DNA of 64,000 nucleotides from Parachlamydiales bacterium (GCA_041671045.1 JBAZCF010000012.1:1-64000), one strand, 5' to 3'; counted from the first letter of the stretch, positions 51,001 to 59,622 are shown. The notes: generated by a model not told the origin, from the sequence alone. Numbers and translations are program-made.

Positions 51001-53467
51001 GGGAAATACTGGTAAGACCGGACAGACTGGAATGACCGGAGAGACTGGTGCGGGAGAAACCGGCATGACAGGTATTACAGGTGCAACAGGACAATCAGGT
51101 TATGGAATGACAGGGTTCACTGGTGCAACGGGAATGACTGGAGCAACGGGACAATCGGGGTATGGAATGACTGGACTTACTGGCGCAACAGGATTAACGG
51201 GTGCGACGGGACAGAGCGGATATGGACAGACAGGATTGACAGGTGAGACAGGTCAGACTGGGTTGACTGGGGCTACAGGAGAGACAGGAGTGCAGGGATT
51301 GCAAGGTATAGTAGGTCCAACAGGTCCGCAAGGGATACAAGGTATTCAGGGTATACAGGGAGAGCAAGGCAATACGGGCATGACAGGTAGCCAGGGAAAT
51401 ACCGGTATGACGGGTGCCGGAGCGACAGGTATGACTGGTTATGGCGGAACGGGTGGTACCGGTGCAACGGGAATGAGTGGTTACGGGGCTACAGGTATGA
51501 CCGGCAAAACAGGTATGACAGGAAAAACTGGTGTGACGGGAATGACAGGATTGACAGGTGCGACAGGACAGACCGGCATACAGGGAACTCCAGGCATACA
51601 AGGTGAAACCGGGTTTGGCAATACAGGTATGACAGGACTTACAGGTGCCACAGGACAGTCAGGGGCAAGTATAACAGGAGGGACAGGTATAACCGGTATG
51701 ACTGGAAATACGGGACCGCAAGGAGAACAAGGCATAACAGGAATGACGGGCATGTCCGGGTACGGTATGACAGGACTGACCGGGGCAACCGGTATGACAG
51801 GCATAACAGGAGCGACAGGGATGACAGGTGGAGTAGGTGTACAAGGCAGTCAAGGCAATACAGGCATGACTGGTGCGACGGGAGCGACAGGTGAAACCGG
51901 ACTGAAAGGAGATCAGGGTGATAATGGACCGCAAGGCAATACCGGCAAGACGGGTAAGACAGGCATGACTGGAATGACTGGAATGACCGGTGCGACGGGT
52001 ATGACCGGTTATGGCAATACCGGGATGACAGGTATGACCGGACAGGGAGGTACCGGAGTGGCTTATTACGGTGTGATGAGTGCTATTGCCAATTTAACAC
52101 CTCAATATATACCGGATGCAGGAAGTTGGCATAAAATAGACCAATTTAATACCAATGGTATTTCTGATGGGGTAACCCCGGATCATACAACTGATACGAT
52201 TACTATTCTAAATTCTGGCATTTATCATGTCTTTATTCAGGGAGAAATTGATATTTATACTGGGATTGATTTATTTTGGATTGCAATATATATAAATGGT
52301 GTAGCAAATGAATATTTGACGAGTGAATTCTATAATTCCGGTGTAACAAATTACTCTATATCGACAGGAACTATTATTCAGTTAAATACCAATGATGTTC
52401 TTGAAGTTTATTACAAGGTTGCATTATTAGGGGATTATCCGAATGATTATATTTTGTTCAAAAATGTAAATCTATTTGTATTTACCATTGGTGCGGATGG
52501 GGTGGCGGGGATAACCGGTATGACAGGAGCAACAGGAGCAACAGGATGGACTGGTGATGAAGGACCGCAAGGTCCCGGAGGGGCTGGTGGAATTGCAGGA
52601 GCTATTTCAGGCAGTTGGTATTATTATCCGTCCTTGATAGGGAGTGGTGAATATATGTCCATTACCGGTGGTCCTATGTATGGGGATATTACTGAAATAA
52701 GTATTGACACACTGGACTCGCATTGGGTTGATTGGGCGGAATTTTTTAATAAGGTAATAAAGGTAAATGATTTTATACAACTTGTCCCATATGGTGAAGT
52801 CAATTATTATGGAGTGTATAAGATTAAGACTGTAACTGACAATACTACTTACTTTACTTTTGGTGTAGAATCTATTGCTTATCGTGCATTAGGTTATCCT
52901 TCCAGTGACGGAGATCAATATAACATTCTTTTCAGTGTAAGTGGTGCAATCGGTAGTACTGGCATGACAGGGATGACAGGAAATATTGGCGGAATGGGTG
53001 CGACAGGAATGACAGGGACAGATGGTAGGACAGGACAGACAGGAGGAACAGGTAGTACCGGTCTGACAGGTTTAGGAGGATATTCTTTACAGGTCTGTGC
53101 AGGAGTGAAGTTTGATCCATTAGATAACACTACTTATTATTTTGGGAGTCAGTTTGGACAAGAGCCACAGATTGTACAATGGTTTTCCTGGATTTATATA
53201 CCTTGTACTGGGACAGTAACGGCTATTTCTTTCTGTCTTGTTTCCGTAGGACATAGTTCAGCAAATATCCCTATTTATTTTAGTCATTCCGAAGGGGAAA
53301 CATTGTTAGGAAATGTTAATTTTGGTGCAGATTCACAACTTCTAAATTTTACCGGATTAAGTATTGCAGTAACGGCAGGTGATTATTTTGAAATAAAATT
53401 TGTCACGCCAAATTTCTTAACTAATCCGACGAGTTGTTTAATAAGTGGAGTTGTATATATTGAATAG
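48020..53467 (+). CDS. Very long collagen-like tail fibre (1815 aa)
   Basis: Alternates globular beta domains with collagen-like Gly-X-Y stalks. Globular parts lie at about 1-215, 416-525, 670-770, 1348-1490, 1529-1644 and 1686-1815; stalks fill the gaps, the longest at about 773-1347. Three globular parts (about 101-217, 416-525, 1529-1644) look like copies of one domain. The part at 1348-1490 (GIYHVFIQGEID ... LFWIAIYINGV) looks C1q/TNF-like, as at the tips of bacterial collagen-like proteins. The stalks contain six copies of a QGIVGPTGPQGIQG-type module and repeated SGYGMTG blocks. Likely the main receptor-binding fibre; trimeric. Confidence 0.8.
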   Translation: MATLDGLPYFKKLNLNTEFINSLIQKGNINVAADFPLLVDVQVRYTYFVLAAVTDNVPLHTNTGLSFINGDIISWDGVTWTLLGNYIIDIPMGATGVPGAVSFQYWYNTDLTPDTNGEMYLDSTLITDISTIALYDIDNNSVDVSSFFAYIEGIDSRDIYLQITSVANNGISGVYFAYSISYNYPVHILIMNVIYFGGSGTINLNDPMVVSFTIGGPIGKTGKTGSTGLTGTTGQTGQTGQTGLTGIQGPIGQTGPQGVQGIQGVQGEQGNTGQTGVQGVQGEAGVTGETGATGGIGGIGTTGMTGMSGQSITGTTGATGMTGQSGYGMTGLTGATGLQGEQGQTGMTGQTGVQGDQGIVGPTGPQGIQGVQGIQGIQGNTGQTGKTGMTGKTGMTGVQGEQGNTGETGQTGITGVHSGRRWIFGTDPSVEGVFKPGQETFLMLDYFYINYVDYDGVDVNVWILSWLAGDIIKIEHESTPSIFGIYTFNTIEDYETYFKINITVITGNGSLLLDERYIFTQIKTGLQGLTGITGETGSQGNTGQTGKTGMTGQTGIQGIVGPTGPQGVQGIQGIQGEQGNTGQTGIQGEQGNTGQTGIGQTGATGQSGMSITGSTGQTGETGFGNIGVTGMTGTGSTGPTGPAGQTGVTGAGETGATGQTGTPGAGGLTWIEKSANYTIAGYEGVLANTLGGTWELTLPLSPTIGTTVGISDAKSNFATANLSVLRNGELIHGIAEDLSCDVDDVAFNLVYTGSTTGWKIETYLSQGFTGVAQGPQGNTGATGETGAGYTGATGMTGLTGAVGETGAGETGAVGGTGMTGATGMTGVGSTGAIGGTGATGQSGFGQTGITGMTGATGATGQIGIQGIVGPTGPQGIQGIQGIQGEQGNTGETGIQGNTGMTGAGETGAAGVTGETGTTGETGATGQTGVGTTGETGIAGSTGQTGYGNTGITGNTGTTGQTGQTGEQGSQGIQGEVGPTGPQGIQGEQGVQGSQGNTGKTGQTGMTGETGAGETGMTGITGATGQSGYGMTGFTGATGMTGATGQSGYGMTGLTGATGLTGATGQSGYGQTGLTGETGQTGLTGATGETGVQGLQGIVGPTGPQGIQGIQGIQGEQGNTGMTGSQGNTGMTGAGATGMTGYGGTGGTGATGMSGYGATGMTGKTGMTGKTGVTGMTGLTGATGQTGIQGTPGIQGETGFGNTGMTGLTGATGQSGASITGGTGITGMTGNTGPQGEQGITGMTGMSGYGMTGLTGATGMTGITGATGMTGGVGVQGSQGNTGMTGATGATGETGLKGDQGDNGPQGNTGKTGKTGMTGMTGMTGATGMTGYGNTGMTGMTGQGGTGVAYYGVMSAIANLTPQYIPDAGSWHKIDQFNTNGISDGVTPDHTTDTITILNSGIYHVFIQGEIDIYTGIDLFWIAIYINGVANEYLTSEFYNSGVTNYSISTGTIIQLNTNDVLEVYYKVALLGDYPNDYILFKNVNLFVFTIGADGVAGITGMTGATGATGWTGDEGPQGPGGAGGIAGAISGSWYYYPSLIGSGEYMSITGGPMYGDITEISIDTLDSHWVDWAEFFNKVIKVNDFIQLVPYGEVNYYGVYKIKTVTDNTTYFTFGVESIAYRALGYPSSDGDQYNILFSVSGAIGSTGMTGMTGNIGGMGATGMTGTDGRTGQTGGTGSTGLTGLGGYSLQVCAGVKFDPLDNTTYYFGSQFGQEPQIVQWFSWIYIPCTGTVTAISFCLVSVGHSSANIPIYFSHSEGETLLGNVNFGADSQLLNFTGLSIAVTAGDYFEIKFVTPNFLTNPTSCLISGVVYIE
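48665..49267 (+). repeat. Collagen-like repeat block 1 of the long fibre
   Basis: About 200 codons of Gly-X-Y, mainly Gly-X-Thr and Gly-X-Gln, including two QGPIGQTGPQG / VGPTGPQGIQG modules. DNA-level similarity between modules is high enough to allow recombination. Confidence 0.75.
49595..50025 (+). repeat. Collagen-like repeat block 2 of the long fibre
   Basis: About 143 codons of Gly-X-Y with one VGPTGPQGVQGIQGIQGEQG module and following Gly-X-Thr triplets. It ends in a Pro-containing TGTPGAGG turn before the next globular domain. Confidence 0.75.
50335..52060 (+). repeat. Collagen-like repeat block 3 of the long fibre (longest)
   Basis: About 575 codons of almost unbroken Gly-X-Y with three VGPTGPQGIQG modules and at least six SGYG/TGYG blocks spaced by GATGMTG-type runs. 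Met, Gln, Ala and Leu dominate X; Thr dominates Y. Confidence 0.8.
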
Positions 53468-53469
53468 TT

Positions 53470-54546
53470 ATGACATACTTGACAGAATTATTACAGGGTT
53501 TTCAAGGGATGACCGGGATGACGGGAGCGACGGGTATGAGTGGATATGGGATGACTGGATTAACAGGCGCTACAGGTATAACTGGCATGACCGGGATGAC
53601 GGGGGCTACCGGGGCGACTGGTATGACCGGAAATTCCAATTTGGACAACGGTGGAGCAACGGGGCAGATGGCATTTTGGAACGGAACGAAATGGACTAAT
53701 ACGGAAACGAGTGAACTGGTTTGGGATGATACTAATAAAAGGGTTGGAATTGGGACGACGGGGCCACTTTCTAAATTAGACGTCTTAGTTAGTGGTACGG
53801 CACTTGCAAACGTAGATGTAGTCGGCACCGCAGGTAACTTTGAAGGTCCTACTCCAACGGGTCAGGGTTCAACCTTGAGTATTACAAGCAATGACGCTGT
53901 AGCGGCCGATATTGGTGGTGTCTTAGCGTTTGGTGGTAATTATAATGGCACTGGCTATGCAAACTGGGCATCGATTAAGGGACTAAAAGCAGATGCAACC
54001 TCGACCAATTATGGTGGATACATGTCATTCTTTACTCGTTTAACTGGGGCAGGGAGTGTAGAACGAATGAGAATAAATACGAGCGGCAACGTCGGGATTG
54101 GAACAAGAGTACCTTTAAGACGATTAGATATAAACGAAGCAACAGGGAACTGCTTAAGACTGATATATAATGATTCTGATGGAAGTGCGGCAAATTATAC
54201 TGATTTTATACTTAATTCAACTGGTGATCTTCTTATAACGCCATCTGGTGGTGATATAGTTGTAAATGGTTCGTTAAACTATGCTGTCGATACAGAAGCG
54301 AGTGATACTTATGTCATCACTCTCACCCCTGCCATTACCGCTTATGTTGCCGGAATGTATATCTGTTTTAAAGCTAATACAGTTAATACAGGTGCTGCAA
54401 CTATAAATGTTAATGGACTTGGAGCCAAAACTATTGTGAAACAAGTTTCAACTGCACTTGTTGATGGTGATATTCTTGCAGGTATGTTATGTATGATTGT
54501 TTATGATGGAACAAATTTTGTTCTTATAAATCCTGTGGTTAATTAA
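53470..54546 (+). CDS. Collagen-like fibre tip protein with NVGIGT repeats
   Basis: 358 residues. A short collagen-like part (residues about 14-55, including SGYGMTG) is followed by tail-fibre motifs NKRVGIGTTGPLSKLDV and, later, NVGIGTRVPLRRLDI, which are common in trimeric fibre shafts. The C-terminal domain (YVITLTPAITAYVAGMYICF ... GAATINVNGLGAKTIVK) matches a fibre-tip domain widespread in phages of Bacteroidota and other hosts. It is the last fibre gene before the glycan cassette. No chaperone triad is visible. Confidence 0.75.
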   Translation: MTYLTELLQGFQGMTGMTGATGMSGYGMTGLTGATGITGMTGMTGATGATGMTGNSNLDNGGATGQMAFWNGTKWTNTETSELVWDDTNKRVGIGTTGPLSKLDVLVSGTALANVDVVGTAGNFEGPTPTGQGSTLSITSNDAVAADIGGVLAFGGNYNGTGYANWASIKGLKADATSTNYGGYMSFFTRLTGAGSVERMRINTSGNVGIGTRVPLRRLDINEATGNCLRLIYNDSDGSAANYTDFILNSTGDLLITPSGGDIVVNGSLNYAVDTEASDTYVITLTPAITAYVAGMYICFKANTVNTGAATINVNGLGAKTIVKQVSTALVDGDILAGMLCMIVYDGTNFVLINPVVN

Positions 54547-54586
54547 TTTTCTTTTCTTTTTTTCTTTTTAATTCAAATATTTTCCA

Positions 54587-54594
54587 TAAATTTG
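54587..54594 (+). promoter_or_regulatory. Bacteroidota-type -7 box candidate
   Basis: TAAATTTG matches TAnnTTTG in the 73-nt T-rich spacer before the glycan cassette; no clear TTTG at -33. The cassette may have its own promoter. Confidence 0.4.
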
Positions 54595-54619
54595 AAGAAA
54601 AATTTAAACTCTCTCTCTT

Positions 54620-57289
54620 ATGGAAAAACTATTTGACTTTTCAGTTCAGGGTCTGGCCGAGACATTACTTCCCAGTCGTATTACAGAACCTACCGCATGG
54701 GTAGGCCATATTCCTTTCGCTTATTATCTTGTAGAAAAGACACGCCCTGAACTCATCGTAGAACTCGGAGTGCATACCGGTAACAGTTTCCTTGCTTTTT
54801 GCGATGCTGTGATGGCATTACAATTGGATTGCAAGTGTTACGGGGTGGATACTTTTAGGGGCGATAAACATGCAGGGTTTTATGATCAAAAGGTTTATGT
54901 TGATTTAATGGAACATATTTTTAACAAAGGAATTGATTGTGCAGAGGTCCTTCAGGAAACTTTTGACCAGGCGGTGGATAAATTCGAGGATAATAGTATT
55001 GATATTCTGCATATCGATGGATGCCATACTTATGAGGAGACCAGGCATAATTTTGGAACATGGTTTAAAAAAGTTAAGGATAATGGGTTTATCCTTTTTC
55101 ATGATACTATGATAACCAGGGATGACTTTGGAGTATGGAAATTATGGCAAGAATTGGAAAATCACCCGTTGAAATTATCGACCTTTAATTTTATTCATTC
55201 CTGTGGATTGGGTGTATTGCAGATGAATGCAGTTGGAGCTTTGCCAAGATGGGAATTCAATGATCCGGAGGAAACGATGAAATATTTCGAAGATCTGGGC
55301 GAAACCATTTATCACGAATACAAGTTCGGCAAACGAGTAGACCGGTCGTCATGGATGGAAAGACAAATCATTTCGAATGCAAAAGAATGGGAGCAAGGGA
55401 CAGCAGAGCAAATACTTTCCGGAACACCAACTGTAATGAAAAAGGAGAATTATAAGGTTTGTCTGACATTTATCTGCCGGAACAATAAAGATACCATCCA
55501 GCGAATGATCCGTAGTTGTGCTTCTATTACCGACTGTGTCGTGGCTTGTGATACCGGCAGTGTAGATAATACCATTATCCTTATCCGGCAAGTCTGTGAA
55601 GAACTATCAATAGATTGTGAAATTTTTATTGATCTGTGGGTTAACTTTGGCGTTAACCGTACCATAATGATGCAACATGCCCGTAACCATGCAGAATATA
55701 TGTTTGTCATGGACACGGATGAAACGTTGGAGATCACCCCGGAATTCAAAAAAGAAGATCTGAAAGACGATGTGATCATGGTTGCTACCAGTGATGGTGT
55801 GACCACGTATTATCGTGACAGGTTTTTTAGTAATAATGTAGAATGGACCTGGATTGGTGCAGCACATGAATTTCCTTCCGGTCCCGGAGCCAAAACAAAA
55901 GGTCAGGCCACCGGACTTAATCTCCGGCTTTATTCCAAACAGGATAATGGTCATATTCAGCGTAACTATGATCTTCTGTTGAAAGACTATGAAAAGAACC
56001 CGCATGATTCTCGCACACTTTTTTATCTTGGTGAAAGCGCTTATGATCTGGGAAAAAACGAAGAGGCGTTAAAGTTCTTTAAAGAAAGATCGGATATTCC
56101 TTTTTTCCCGGAAGAGTCTTGGTATGCCATTTATAAAACCGGAAAGACTTATGAAAGGATGAAAGACTTTGAGAAGGCCGAGAATGCCTATTTAAAGGCT
56201 TACAGTCGGCGTTCAACCCGGATGGAACCGGTATATGCTCTGGCTTATATGCTGGCCCAGAACAACGATCACGCCAAAGCATGCATATTTTATGATATAG
56301 CTATGCGGATACCGTATCCCAATGGTGATGTTTTGTTCGTGGAAGATTATTTGTATCGTTACAACTGTGCCTTTTATTTCTGTATATCTCTTTATTATGC
56401 GGGTAGGTTTGTTGAAAGTTTTGAACTGGCAGAGAAGGTTGCCGATGAACTGAAGGATAAGATGCCGGCAGATGTGTACAACAGGCATTTGTTGAATATT
56501 ATGTACTGTGAACAGCAATTGGTAAAGCAAGGATGGCGGGAAAGATTTATCGTATGCCCTGCGGATTTAAGGTTTGACGGACTGGGGGATAACTTATTGC
56601 ATTCTCATCTGGCAGGACTGGCGAAAAAAGCAGGGTACAAAAAGGTTTATTTGAGTTCCCTGATGAAGTTCAAGACACCAGGGACCAAAGAAGTTGTGTA
56701 TCTGAACAATCCTGATGTGGATGGTGAGATTGAACGGTATGGATTGAAGAGTGAAGATGCCTGGGCCAAAAGTATTGTCTGTGGGGAAGTGCCGACACAT
56801 GATATGGAGTACATGAAATTGATTGCGTTGAGCCATGGATTCTATAAAGAAGGAGAATATTACTATCCCGTTGCAATAGCCAAGGAATATTCCGGTGAAG
56901 TTTGGAAAAATTTCGATGGGATAATTTTCGATGGATATGGCAAAACTAATATTGTAAGTGAGGAAAAAGTTAAGAGATACTTCGCTAAATTCGGACTACC
57001 GTCTTATCAAATTACACTGGACAATACCGACAGTGATGTAAAACATTCTAATGCCGGTTTAAAACGGATTTGGTTTGATAATGTACCGGAGATTAATGTA
57101 AAGAATATTAATGAATATTTTTATTTAATGGCCCGTTCAACTTCTGTTATATGTCTAACATCTGCAACGGCAATCTTGCGTAGTAAGATGGATACTACCG
57201 TACTAACCGAAACCAGTTGGTTGAACAATCCGCTTTGCCAATGTCATATGAGACCATACAATAACTATATAAATCTTGATGAGATATGA
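54620..57289 (+). CDS. Fused sugar methyltransferase, GT2 glycosyltransferase, TPR and GT9-like protein
   Basis: 889 residues. Residues 1-235: class I methyltransferase like TylF/Methyltransf_24 (VELGVHTGNSFLAFCDA, then ILHIDGCHTYEETRHN, FILFHDT). About 276-430: GT2 fold (VCLTFICRNNKDTIQRM, ACDTGSVDNT, acidic MDTDETLE). About 443-640: TPR-like helices (LFYLGESAYDLGKNEEALKF). About 646-889: GT-B/GT9-like (FDGLGDNLLHSHLAGLAKKA ... LMARSTSVICLTSATAIL). One chain could transfer and O-methylate sugars. First gene of a cassette that directly follows the collagen-like fibres. Target (fibre threonines or host glycan) is inference. Confidence 0.75.
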   Translation: MEKLFDFSVQGLAETLLPSRITEPTAWVGHIPFAYYLVEKTRPELIVELGVHTGNSFLAFCDAVMALQLDCKCYGVDTFRGDKHAGFYDQKVYVDLMEHIFNKGIDCAEVLQETFDQAVDKFEDNSIDILHIDGCHTYEETRHNFGTWFKKVKDNGFILFHDTMITRDDFGVWKLWQELENHPLKLSTFNFIHSCGLGVLQMNAVGALPRWEFNDPEETMKYFEDLGETIYHEYKFGKRVDRSSWMERQIISNAKEWEQGTAEQILSGTPTVMKKENYKVCLTFICRNNKDTIQRMIRSCASITDCVVACDTGSVDNTIILIRQVCEELSIDCEIFIDLWVNFGVNRTIMMQHARNHAEYMFVMDTDETLEITPEFKKEDLKDDVIMVATSDGVTTYYRDRFFSNNVEWTWIGAAHEFPSGPGAKTKGQATGLNLRLYSKQDNGHIQRNYDLLLKDYEKNPHDSRTLFYLGESAYDLGKNEEALKFFKERSDIPFFPEESWYAIYKTGKTYERMKDFEKAENAYLKAYSRRSTRMEPVYALAYMLAQNNDHAKACIFYDIAMRIPYPNGDVLFVEDYLYRYNCAFYFCISLYYAGRFVESFELAEKVADELKDKMPADVYNRHLLNIMYCEQQLVKQGWRERFIVCPADLRFDGLGDNLLHSHLAGLAKKAGYKKVYLSSLMKFKTPGTKEVVYLNNPDVDGEIERYGLKSEDAWAKSIVCGEVPTHDMEYMKLIALSHGFYKEGEYYYPVAIAKEYSGEVWKNFDGIIFDGYGKTNIVSEEKVKRYFAKFGLPSYQITLDNTDSDVKHSNAGLKRIWFDNVPEINVKNINEYFYLMARSTSVICLTSATAILRSKMDTTVLTETSWLNNPLCQCHMRPYNNYINLDEI

Positions 57290-57780
57290 TTGAAACGATA
57301 GAATTCAATGGAAAGTTATATCCCAAGTTTCAGGCCAGTGGCAATGCAGCACGATTTGTCATTCCGTTTGCATTGGAAGTTTGTAAAGGTCAGGGATTGG
57401 ATATTGGTTATGGCAAATTAGAATGGAAATTCCCTGATGCTATTGGTATTGATTTTGGCGGAAAACATCATGCCATGAATCTACCGGAATTTCAGTGGGA
57501 TTATATATTTTCTTCACATTGTTTGGAACACATTAAAGAACCATACTATAAAGTATTGAATTACTGGGCAAGATATTTAAGGCCGGAAGGAACTTTGTTT
57601 TTATATTTGCCTCATCCTGATCAAGAGTATTGGTGGCCTATAAATGATACAAAACATTTACATGTATTATGGCCGGAAGAGATTCTTAAATACTTACATG
57701 AAAGCCAATACTGGACGAAAATATTTGTTTCCGAAAGGGATCTTAATCATTCTTTTGTCGCAATGGCTCAAAAACTATAA
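57286..57780 (+). CDS. SAM-dependent methyltransferase
   Basis: 164 residues, ATGA overlap with the fusion gene. Has the motif I-like GLDIGYGK, then AIGIDFGG and DYIFSSHCLEHIKEP, followed by LRPEGTLFLYLPH, the usual Methyltransf_11 order. Shorter than typical family members, so substrate-binding parts are minimal. Likely methylates sugars or lipid-linked intermediates in this cassette. Confidence 0.75.
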   Translation: MIETIEFNGKLYPKFQASGNAARFVIPFALEVCKGQGLDIGYGKLEWKFPDAIGIDFGGKHHAMNLPEFQWDYIFSSHCLEHIKEPYYKVLNYWARYLRPEGTLFLYLPHPDQEYWWPINDTKHLHVLWPEEILKYLHESQYWTKIFVSERDLNHSFVAMAQKL

Positions 57781-57782
57781 TC

Positions 57783-58319
57783 ATGCATAAACTTTCAATG
57801 TTCAATATGTCCTTATTTGTCGAGGATTTTGTCAAAAAAGAATACTCCGGAAAAGCAACTTTTATCCTTGATGTGGGCAGTCAGGATGTTAATGGTACTT
57901 ACAAAGAATTTTTTATCCGGCAAAACGGATGGTATTATACCGGCATGGACGTTACTGCCGGTGCAAATGTAAATATTATCGTAAGAGATATTTATAACTG
58001 GAGAGAAATACAGGACCGTACTTATGATATCGTAATATCTGGACAGACTCTGGAGCATATAGAATATCCCTGGCTTACCATAAAAGAAATGGCAAGAGTG
58101 ATGAAACCCGGCGGGTTGTTATGCATTATCGTCCCGTCATCCGGATTTGAACATCGTTATCCGGTGGATTGTTACCGTTATTTTCCTGACGGGCTGAGGG
58201 CCCTTGCAAAATGGGCGGAACTGGAAGTGTTGTCCAGTTACAACTGCTGGGATGAAGTACCGAATCTGGGCGAGAGGAATGTATGGAAAGACAGTGTATT
58301 GATCGCACGTAAACCTTAA
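57783..58319 (+). CDS. SAM-dependent methyltransferase
   Basis: 178 residues. Motif I ILDVGSQDVNGTY, motif II YTGMDVTAGANV, then IVISGQTLEHIEYPW and MKPGGLLCIIVPS. This is the Methyltransf_11 layout, with a Tyr/Asp-rich GFEHRYPVDCYRYFPDG segment after the core. Distinct from the preceding methyltransferase, so the cassette encodes three methyl-transfer domains in all. Confidence 0.8.
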   Translation: MHKLSMFNMSLFVEDFVKKEYSGKATFILDVGSQDVNGTYKEFFIRQNGWYYTGMDVTAGANVNIIVRDIYNWREIQDRTYDIVISGQTLEHIEYPWLTIKEMARVMKPGGLLCIIVPSSGFEHRYPVDCYRYFPDGLRALAKWAELEVLSSYNCWDEVPNLGERNVWKDSVLIARKP

Positions 58320-58330
58320 AGTTTAAAAGC

Positions 58331-58531
58331 ATGAAAGCGACATTTGAATCAAGATTTAATATTGAAGATAAAGTTTACCATGTCATCAATCCGGAAATTC
58401 AGGGGATAATCATTGAGGTCAGGTTTTGTTATGTGTTGAAAGAAATAGAATACCTGGTAAGTACGGCAATAGGGACCCGTTTCTGGATGGATGAGATGGA
58501 ATTGACATTGGAAAAACCCTTTCAATTATGA
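58331..58531 (+). CDS. Small SH3-like hypothetical protein (66 aa)
   Basis: FNIEDKVYHVINPEIQGII and a following strand-rich C-terminus fit a small SH3-like barrel, a fold seen in many phage proteins of this size. ATGA overlap with the next gene; placed inside the glycan cassette. Function unknown. Confidence 0.6.
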   Translation: MKATFESRFNIEDKVYHVINPEIQGIIIEVRFCYVLKEIEYLVSTAIGTRFWMDEMELTLEKPFQL

Positions 58532-59313
58532 TCATTAAAGTTTGGTCACCGGAACATCTGCAGAATCACGCATGGTCTTTGCGTCAAACCATTATGCAAA
58601 TGGGTCATGGTATAATTATGGCTGACAAGGTTGATAAAGGCGATGATTATTTATATATTCTCTATTGTCCGCAAGTATTGAATGGCAGGTTTCCTGATAA
58701 ATATATCGTCTATCATACCGAACATGCCGAACGGTTTTTGACTGGAAATGATAATAAAAAGATATTCGAAAATGCCGAGGCAATATGGTGTCACACTCCG
58801 GAAACTATTGCAGAATTCAATAAGTATTATCCTGATATTAAATGTGAACTGGTTCCACCAGGATGGATTTTTGTTCCAAAACATGACAAAGATAGAATTT
58901 ATGATGTAACATTTTATGGTAACCTGAACGAAAGAAGGGTAAGAATCCTTGAACTGTTTGAAAACAATGGAATAAAAGTTAATGTTATTACGCAATTATT
59001 CGGGAAAGAATTGCTTGAACAACTTTTGCAGTCAAAGATAGTTCTGAACCTGCATTATGCCATCCCTGCCCCTATAGAACTGTTCAGGATACACGAAGGG
59101 TTGTCAATGGGCTGTCATGTCATTTCAGAGGTAAGTTCGACTGAAGGCTTTAAAATCGATTATGGGACAATAGTGCAATTTATGGATGATCCGTATAAAA
59201 TGATTTTATGGACAAAATATTTACTTGACAACAAAATAAAACCTAACTTTGACATTGCAAAACTTGATAACCGGTCTTATATTGAAGAGGCTATAAAAAA
59301 ATTAAAACTATGA
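58528..59313 (+). CDS. GT-B glycosyltransferase (CgeB/GT1-like)
   Basis: 261 residues. The N-terminal half is degenerate but has VYHTEHAERF and AIWCHTPETIAEFNKYYP. The C-terminal half is a clear sugar-nucleotide binding half-barrel: YDVTFYGNLNERRVRILELF, LLQSKIVLNLHY, LFRIHEGLSMGCHVISEVS, the E-x-x-x-G-x pattern typical of GT4/CgeB proteins. Ends the cassette with an ATGA overlap into the next gene. Confidence 0.8.
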   Translation: MIIKVWSPEHLQNHAWSLRQTIMQMGHGIIMADKVDKGDDYLYILYCPQVLNGRFPDKYIVYHTEHAERFLTGNDNKKIFENAEAIWCHTPETIAEFNKYYPDIKCELVPPGWIFVPKHDKDRIYDVTFYGNLNERRVRILELFENNGIKVNVITQLFGKELLEQLLQSKIVLNLHYAIPAPIELFRIHEGLSMGCHVISEVSSTEGFKIDYGTIVQFMDDPYKMILWTKYLLDNKIKPNFDIAKLDNRSYIEEAIKKLKL

Positions 59314-59573
59314 GTATTACACAGCAGCAACTCGACTATTTATGCATTAACCAACAGTCATCTATTGGTAGCCGTACAGTACGGCTGGTGGAACTTGCTC
59401 GCACCGGTGACATAAGCGCTCCAGCATTGGCAGCGAATATCATGGCCAGTCATGGACTAATGAAAGCCATCAAAGACTTTGATGTGACAACGGATGAATT
59501 AACTGATGCTGAAATGTTCTCGGCACAGGAAAAGTTGTGGCAACTGGAGCGATCTCCGGAATCTTATTATTAA
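59310..59573 (+). CDS. Small hypothetical protein (87 aa)
   Basis: ATGA overlap with the glycosyltransferase gene. Helical, with LARTGDISAPALAANIMASH. No family recognised. Confidence 0.6.
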   Translation: MSITQQQLDYLCINQQSSIGSRTVRLVELARTGDISAPALAANIMASHGLMKAIKDFDVTTDELTDAEMFSAQEKLWQLERSPESYY

Positions 59574-59622
59574 CCCTTAAATCTCACAGGTGAAGTTGGG
59601 ATAACTATAAATATATAAAGTC

